Positions 14,535 through 18,560 of a DNA stretch of 18,560 nt are shown here, piece by piece. The notes beneath the pieces were generated by a model, which worked only from the letters and a program-made list of their open reading frames with translations, was not told the origin of the DNA and ran no database searches. This DNA comes from an uncultured Lactobacillus sp. (lineage in GTDB: Bacteria > Bacillota > Bacilli > Lactobacillales > Lactobacillaceae), in NCBI GenBank assembly GCA_946482425.1, contig CAMLRO010000023.1, positions 1 to 18,560 of the forward strand, written 5' to 3'. Position 1 is the first letter of the stretch. Every line of letters starts with the position of its first letter. The position numbers and the translations under genes were made by a program.

Positions 14535-14588
14535 AATCTAAAATATGATTGATTATCAGTTTCACTTATTAAAGAAAGAGAATAAAAA

Positions 14589-15485
14589 ATGAATCTTGAA
14601 CACTTAGAAGTATTCGTAAATTTAGCGGAGACTTTAAATTTTTCTCGAACGGCCATTGAAATGAACCTTTCACAATCAGCAGTATCACAAATAATTTCAT
14701 CAATGGAAAAAGAGCTTGACTTTTTATTATTTAAAAGAAGCAGAAAGCAAGTGGATTTAACAGAGAGTGGCAAAGAGTTTTACTATTCTATAAAACCGCT
14801 ATTAAGCGTTTATGATAAGTCGGTACAAAAGGCAAAATCAGCTGCAGCTAAAAAAAGAAATAATTTAACTATCGGTTATAGCGGAACGCCATATGAAATT
14901 TCAATATTACCAAAGATAATTAAATATTATGAAAGAACTCATAAAGAAAATGCCTTATCTATTTTTTTAGAAAATTACGCACACAATGAATTAAAAGACA
15001 GACTAATTAATGGTGATTGTGACATTATATTTACGATGCCGGATATCATAGCCAAAATGGAAAACGTTAAGTATATAAATCTAGTTACGGGGCAGTATTG
15101 TGTTAACTTTTATAAGCCTGTTTTTGATAAACAGAACTGCTTTAAAATTTCAGGATTAAGCAATTTTAGGTTAGTTTTTTCTGATAGTAAGTGGTGTCCA
15201 CCGTCACAAAATGCTTTACAGAAATATATTATTGCCATGAATGAAAATGTTAATATTGCATATGCCAATAATATTTTAAGTGCTTATTTGATGGTTAAAG
15301 CAGGGCTGGGAATTGGCATTTGGGCAGATTTTGTCAATGCTTATCATGATGAAACAATTGTTAGTGTTCCTTTAAAATATGCTATTAAGCCCAATTATGG
15401 AATTGCTATGCTAAATTATGGTGAACCAATAAGTGCTAAACGTTTTGCCAATTGGCTCACACAAAACTTTTCAAATTTTTGTTGA
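14589..15485 (+). CDS. LysR-family transcriptional regulator, divergent from the third flavoprotein
   Basis: A 298-residue LysR-type regulator. The N-terminal helix-turn-helix is MNLEHLEVFVNLAETLNFSR, then LSQSAVSQIISSMEKELDF and the LFKRSRKQVDLTESG wing. The effector-binding domain follows from about residue 90 (LTIGYSGTPYEISILP). It is preceded by AGAAAGAG (14573-14580) at good spacing. It is divergent from the FMN/FAD flavoprotein gene, so that gene is its probable target and the enzyme's substrate or product its probable effector. It is only distantly similar to the LysR at 4535-5428, so the two modules probably sense different molecules. The brnQ -35 box overlaps its stop codon, which leaves no room for a terminator. 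Confidence 0.88.
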   Translation: MNLEHLEVFVNLAETLNFSRTAIEMNLSQSAVSQIISSMEKELDFLLFKRSRKQVDLTESGKEFYYSIKPLLSVYDKSVQKAKSAAAKKRNNLTIGYSGTPYEISILPKIIKYYERTHKENALSIFLENYAHNELKDRLINGDCDIIFTMPDIIAKMENVKYINLVTGQYCVNFYKPVFDKQNCFKISGLSNFRLVFSDSKWCPPSQNALQKYIIAMNENVNIAYANNILSAYLMVKAGLGIGIWADFVNAYHDETIVSVPLKYAIKPNYGIAMLNYGEPISAKRFANWLTQNFSNFC

Positions 15486-15510
15486 CATGAAATAAGACAT
15501 TGATTAAAAT
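15482..15510 (+). promoter_or_regulatory. Strong SigA promoter of the T-box/brnQ unit
   Basis: A consensus TTGACA (15482-15487) and TAAAAT (15505-15510) are spaced by 17 bases. The -35 overlaps the stop codon of the upstream LysR gene. Transcription would begin near 15517, ahead of the T-box leader. Confidence 0.85.
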
Positions 15511-15516
15511 GTTATT

Positions 15517-15785
15517 AATATTGATAAAGCGATGAAAAGATAAGTAAACTTGCAGGTAGCGTCAAAGAGAGTCCTATAGCTGTGAATGGACCGTGATGGC
15601 AAGTTGAAAGTAACTTTGAGCTATGTAGTGAATGAAGTAGCTATAATTGGTGACACCCATTATCGTGTTAGCGTATCGCATATTTGCCGTACGTGAAGCG
15701 ACTGCAGTTATTTTAAGTAACCAAAGCAGTAATTTAGGTGGTACCGTGCCAAAGCACCCTTGATTTATTTCAAGGGTGCTTTTTT
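15517..15785 (+). promoter_or_regulatory. T-box leader (tRNA-sensing riboswitch) of brnQ
   Basis: This gene-free leader has the hallmarks of a T-box. The Stem I elements AGTA (15543-15546), ACTTGC/GCAAGT (15548-15553 with 15599-15604) and AGAGAGTCC with GGAC (15588-15591) are present. The T-box core AGGTGGTACCG lies at 15736-15746, and the terminator AAAGCACCCTTGA (15751-15763) pairs with TCAAGGGTGCTTT (15770-15782) ahead of a T-run. Uncharged tRNA pairing with TGGT should favour the antiterminator. The specifier loop after GCAAGT reads TGAAAGTAAC. GTA (valine, 15610-15612) is my best reading of the specifier, which fits a branched-chain amino acid carrier, but AGT in another register is not excluded. 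Confidence 0.9.
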
Positions 15786-15856
15786 ATTCCCTTAATAATG
15801 ACCAGAGTTTTTTATCAATTTTAATTTATGCTTTATTTCATTTAGGAGGAACTAGA

Positions 15857-17233
15857 ATGAAAGAAAATGAACAAGATCTTAATACTAAACCATTATCATG
15901 GAAACAGTATTTAATAGTTGCATCATTGTTATTTGGATTGTTTTTTGGTGCTGGTAACTTAATTTTTCCAATTCATTTGGGGCAATTATCCGGGGCAAAC
16001 TGGGGAATGGCTACATTTGGCTTTTTAGTAACTGCCGTTCTCTTACCTTTGCTTGCTGTTTTAGCAATAAGTGCCAGCCATGCCAAAGGCGTTTATGATA
16101 TCGGTACTCCACTAGGAAATAAATTTGCCCTTGTTTTTATGGTACTAATTCACTTAACCTTAGGGCCCTTGTTTGCGACACCAAGAACAGCAAGCATTTC
16201 CTTTTCGGTTGGCTTGCAGCCAGTGCTGCCTAAAGCTGCCGCTAAACCTGCATTACTGATTTTTTCAGCAATATTTTTTATCTTAGCTTTTATTATTTCT
16301 TACGAGCAGTCGACAATTTTGGATAGTATTGGACGAATTTTGAATCCTTTATTTTTATTATTATTGTTTTCTGTGTTTTTATTAGCAGCTATTTCACCGA
16401 TGGGTGCTGCTAAAGATCAAACTGTTACTGCGGCTTATCAGAGTGCTTCCTTTTTTAACGGTTTTTTAGAGGGCTATAACACAATGGATGCTCTAGCAGG
16501 ATTGGCCTTTGGATACACTATTGTTTCAGCTGTCAGGCAACTAGGAAAAACTTCAGCTAAAAGTAATGCAAAGGTTACTGCAAGAGCTGGGATCTTGGCA
16601 ACGGGTGCAATTGGAATTATTTATATTGGTTTAATCTGGCTAGGAGCAACAACACTAAATCATTTTAAAATTTCGCAAGAGGGTGGCACAGTTTTCAACC
16701 AAATTGTTACCTATTATTTGGGCGATTTTGGTCATGCTTTACTTGCCACACTAGTTACTCTTACTTGTTTAACAACTGCAGTTGGTCTAATAGCGGCTTT
16801 TGCTCAGGACTTTCATCGTAGTTTTAACAAAATAAGTTATCATGGCTGGTTGACTATCATGACTATTGTTTCCTTTATCACCGCTAATTTTGGCTTAGAT
16901 ACAATTATTTCCTGGTCAACGCCAATGCTCATGTTTTTATATCCAATTGCCATGGTTTTGATTATTTTGTCAATTTCTGGTTCTTTGTTCGACCGTGACG
17001 CAATCGTTTATTTTTGTGGGATACTTTTTACAATTGTACCGGCTATATTAGATATGATAGCTTCTTTTCCACCTATAATTAGTCACCAATCTTGGGCTTT
17101 ACAGTTAAAAGCATTCCAACTAAAATTTTTGCCTTTTGCTGATATCGGTATGGATTGGGTTATTCCTGCGGTTATCGGCTTAGTTATCGGTTTGATTATT
17201 CATTTTATGAAAAAAGCAAGGAGCAAAAGCTAA
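15857..17233 (+). CDS. brnQ: Branched-chain amino acid carrier (LIVCS family)
   Basis: A 458-residue membrane protein with about 12 transmembrane helices, of the LIVCS family of ion-coupled leucine, isoleucine and valine importers. The signature LFFGAGNLIFP lies in the first helix. Other family-like segments are GPLFATPRTASISFSVGL and NTMDALAGLAFG. The ATG at 15857 is set by a perfect AGGAGG (15844-15849) with optimal spacing. An in-frame upstream start at 15776 would begin inside the T-box terminator and is rejected. The T-box leader makes expression respond to amino acid starvation, most simply of valine or another branched-chain amino acid. I see no hairpin terminator after its stop. The copper ATPase promoter begins 35 bases downstream. 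Confidence 0.93.
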   Translation: MKENEQDLNTKPLSWKQYLIVASLLFGLFFGAGNLIFPIHLGQLSGANWGMATFGFLVTAVLLPLLAVLAISASHAKGVYDIGTPLGNKFALVFMVLIHLTLGPLFATPRTASISFSVGLQPVLPKAAAKPALLIFSAIFFILAFIISYEQSTILDSIGRILNPLFLLLLFSVFLLAAISPMGAAKDQTVTAAYQSASFFNGFLEGYNTMDALAGLAFGYTIVSAVRQLGKTSAKSNAKVTARAGILATGAIGIIYIGLIWLGATTLNHFKISQEGGTVFNQIVTYYLGDFGHALLATLVTLTCLTTAVGLIAAFAQDFHRSFNKISYHGWLTIMTIVSFITANFGLDTIISWSTPMLMFLYPIAMVLIILSISGSLFDRDAIVYFCGILFTIVPAILDMIASFPPIISHQSWALQLKAFQLKFLPFADIGMDWVIPAVIGLVIGLIIHFMKKARSKS

Positions 17234-17267
17234 TATCAATATATTCTAGCTATTTCAGTTAAATTTT

Positions 17268-17296
17268 TTGACAACCTCTATTTATAAAAGTAGATT
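17268..17296 (+). promoter_or_regulatory. Promoter of the copper ATPase gene
   Basis: TTGACA (17268-17273) and TAGATT (17291-17296) are separated by 17 bases. The region carries an 11-base inverted repeat whose left arm lies between the two boxes (17277-17287) and whose right arm abuts the first ATG (17320-17330). No CopY-type TACAnnTGTA operator is seen. Confidence 0.7.
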
Positions 17297-17329
17297 AAAG
17301 AAAAGAGCAATCTTGAGTATTATAAATAG

Positions 17330-18560
17330 ATGGGACTGAGTAATTTGAATAATATGAACATGAACCATAATGGAAATATGAATCACTCAATGGATAACAC
17401 ATCGTCAATGAATATGGGTGGTCAGGATATGATGATGCATGGCGGACATATGATGCATATGGGAAACCTGAAGAAAAAATTTTGGGTATCAGTCGTTTTA
17501 TCCTTGCCAATCATATTTTTATCACCAGCAATGGGTGTACATTTACCATTCCAATTTTCTTTTTCCGGTTCAGAATGGGTAGTTGCACTTTTTGCTACAA
17601 TTCTCTATTTTTATGGTGGACAACCATTTTTATCTGGTGCTTATTATGAAATTAAGGCTAAAAAGCCTGAAATGATGACACTGATTTCTTTAGGCATTAC
17701 TACAGCATATATTTACAGCCTATATGCTTTTATTAAAAATGATTTGTTAAACAGCAAAGTTCATGTCATGGATTTCTTCTGGGAATTAGCTACTTTAATT
17801 TTAATTATGTTACTAGGTCATCTGATTGAAATGAATTCGGTAATGAATGCCAATAGTTCAGTGCATGACTTAGCCCAACTTTTACCCGATAAGGTTCACG
17901 TACAGCATAATGGTCAAACAATGGACATGGCAATAAACGATGTTCAAAAAGATGCAGTAATTCTAGTCAAAGCAGGAGAAAGTATTCCTCTTGATGGTGT
18001 CATTCTAAATGGTTCCAGTCAGGTTAATGAATCTTTGGTTACTGGTGAATCGCGCGAAGTAACGCGGCAAAAGGACGATAAGGTTATTGGGGGTTCAATT
18101 AACGGCTCTGGAACACTAACAGTTAAGGTTACTAATTCTGCTAATTCAGGCTTTTTAGCCAGTGTTAATAAACTAGTTCAGTCATCCCAGATGAATAAGT
18201 CTAAACTACAAAATTTGGCAGATCAGGTTTCCAGCTGGTTATTTTATGCAGCGCTAATTTTTGGTATTATTGCTTTACTCGTTTGGACAAGTTTACGTGG
18301 TATAGCTGGTGGTCTCGAAAGAATGGTGACAGTGTTGGTAATAGCTTGTCCTCATGCTCTGGGTTTAGCTATTCCATTAGTAAATGCTAAAAGCACATCA
18401 ATTGGTGCCAAAAATGGCTTACTAATTAGAAATCGTAATGTTATTAGCATTAGTTCTAAAATCAATTATTTGCTCTTAGATAAGACCGGAACTTTGACGC
18501 AAGGTAAGTTTCAGGTGCGCAAGTATAATACTTTAAGTAAATCCTACAATGCGGATGAAG
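17330..18560 (+). CDS. copB: CopB-type copper-translocating P-type ATPase, N-terminal part (cut by window edge)
   Basis: The first 410 residues of a P1B heavy-metal ATPase are visible. The reading frame is open at the window end. Residues 1-45 are a Met/His-rich tail (13 Met, 5 His) instead of CxxC metal-binding domains, typical of CopB-like pumps. Then come membrane helices, the actuator domain with TGES (T238-S241), the CPH motif (C340-P341-H342) that marks the CopB subgroup rather than CPC pumps, and the phosphorylation site DKTGTLT (D384). It should export copper, or possibly silver, at the cost of ATP. The ATP-binding domain and last helices lie beyond the window. The start is uncertain: ATG 17330 and ATG 17354 are in frame and neither has a good ribosome binding site. 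It has its own promoter and no visible link to brnQ. Confidence 0.9.
   Translation, partial: MGLSNLNNMNMNHNGNMNHSMDNTSSMNMGGQDMMMHGGHMMHMGNLKKKFWVSVVLSLPIIFLSPAMGVHLPFQFSFSGSEWVVALFATILYFYGGQPFLSGAYYEIKAKKPEMMTLISLGITTAYIYSLYAFIKNDLLNSKVHVMDFFWELATLILIMLLGHLIEMNSVMNANSSVHDLAQLLPDKVHVQHNGQTMDMAINDVQKDAVILVKAGESIPLDGVILNGSSQVNESLVTGESREVTRQKDDKVIGGSINGSGTLTVKVTNSANSGFLASVNKLVQSSQMNKSKLQNLADQVSSWLFYAALIFGIIALLVWTSLRGIAGGLERMVTVLVIACPHALGLAIPLVNAKSTSIGAKNGLLIRNRNVISISSKINYLLLDKTGTLTQGKFQVRKYNTLSKSYNADE

Noticed and set aside
15537..15785. Possible tRNA-like structures in the region after the second LysR gene
   Set aside because: The AGGTGGTACCG core, the AGAGAG element and the terminal hairpin identify it as a T-box leader, not a tRNA or other structured RNA gene.
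15776..15856. N-terminal extension of BrnQ
   Set aside because: It would start inside the T-box terminator hairpin, and AGGAGG at 15844-15849 marks the ATG at 15857.
1..18560. CRISPR array, insertion sequence, prophage or tRNA/rRNA gene
   Set aside because: I saw no regularly spaced direct repeats, no transposase or integrase-like protein and no tRNA cloverleaf or rRNA stretch in the window.

Overview
The window looks like a chromosomal segment of an AT-rich, low-GC Gram-positive lactic acid bacterium, most likely Lactobacillus sensu stricto (acidophilus/helveticus/crispatus relatives). The grounds are a secreted protein with SLAP-type surface-layer repeats, a T-box leader on a branched-chain amino acid carrier, strong AGGAGG-type ribosome binding sites, PTS-dependent dihydroxyacetone kinase genes, and short-form CutC. 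Species cannot be fixed from the sequence alone.

Layout. (1) 74-1314: a secreted SLAP-repeat protein and a small nitroreductase-like flavoprotein, 32 bases apart, ended by a hairpin terminator. (2) 1440-4522: a glycerol/dihydroxyacetone block. dhaK-dhaL-dhaM sit behind an extended -10 promoter with a palindromic operator at the expected transcript start. A separately promoted glpF glycerol channel follows, then a terminator. (3) 4535-10721: a LysR regulator divergent from two tandem FAD/FMN_bind flavoproteins and a DASS-family anion transporter, closed by a strong terminator. (4) 10752-12428: a glycosylasparaginase-like Ntn hydrolase and a CutC-family protein in one unit. (5) 12484-12598: an orphan extended -10 promoter followed about 100 bases later by a hairpin terminator with no ORF between, a candidate small RNA. 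(6) 12641-15485: a third FMN_bind/FAD flavoprotein, with reversed domain order, divergent from a second LysR regulator. (7) 15482-17233: a T-box leader and brnQ. (8) 17268-end: a CopB-type copper P-type ATPase with a Met/His-rich N-terminus, cut by the window edge.

How the genes may work together. The most interesting part is 4535-15485: two regulator/flavoprotein modules containing three soluble, signal-peptide-free fumarate-reductase-like enzymes that carry FMN_bind domains, and one organic-anion transporter. By family knowledge such enzymes reduce activated C=C bonds of imported organic acids as electron sinks. The arrangement recalls the LysR-linked hydroxycinnamate reductase (hcr) and vinylphenol reductase (vpr) loci of Lactiplantibacillus plantarum. 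The actual substrates here are unknown. The fumarate-reductase catalytic positions differ in a different way in each of the three proteins, so fumarate is not the obvious substrate. No ApbE-type flavin transferase is visible in the window, so it would have to be encoded elsewhere.

Start codons were re-chosen where a clear ribosome binding site pointed to a shorter protein: nitroreductase, dhaL, the DASS transporter, the asparaginase, cutC and brnQ.
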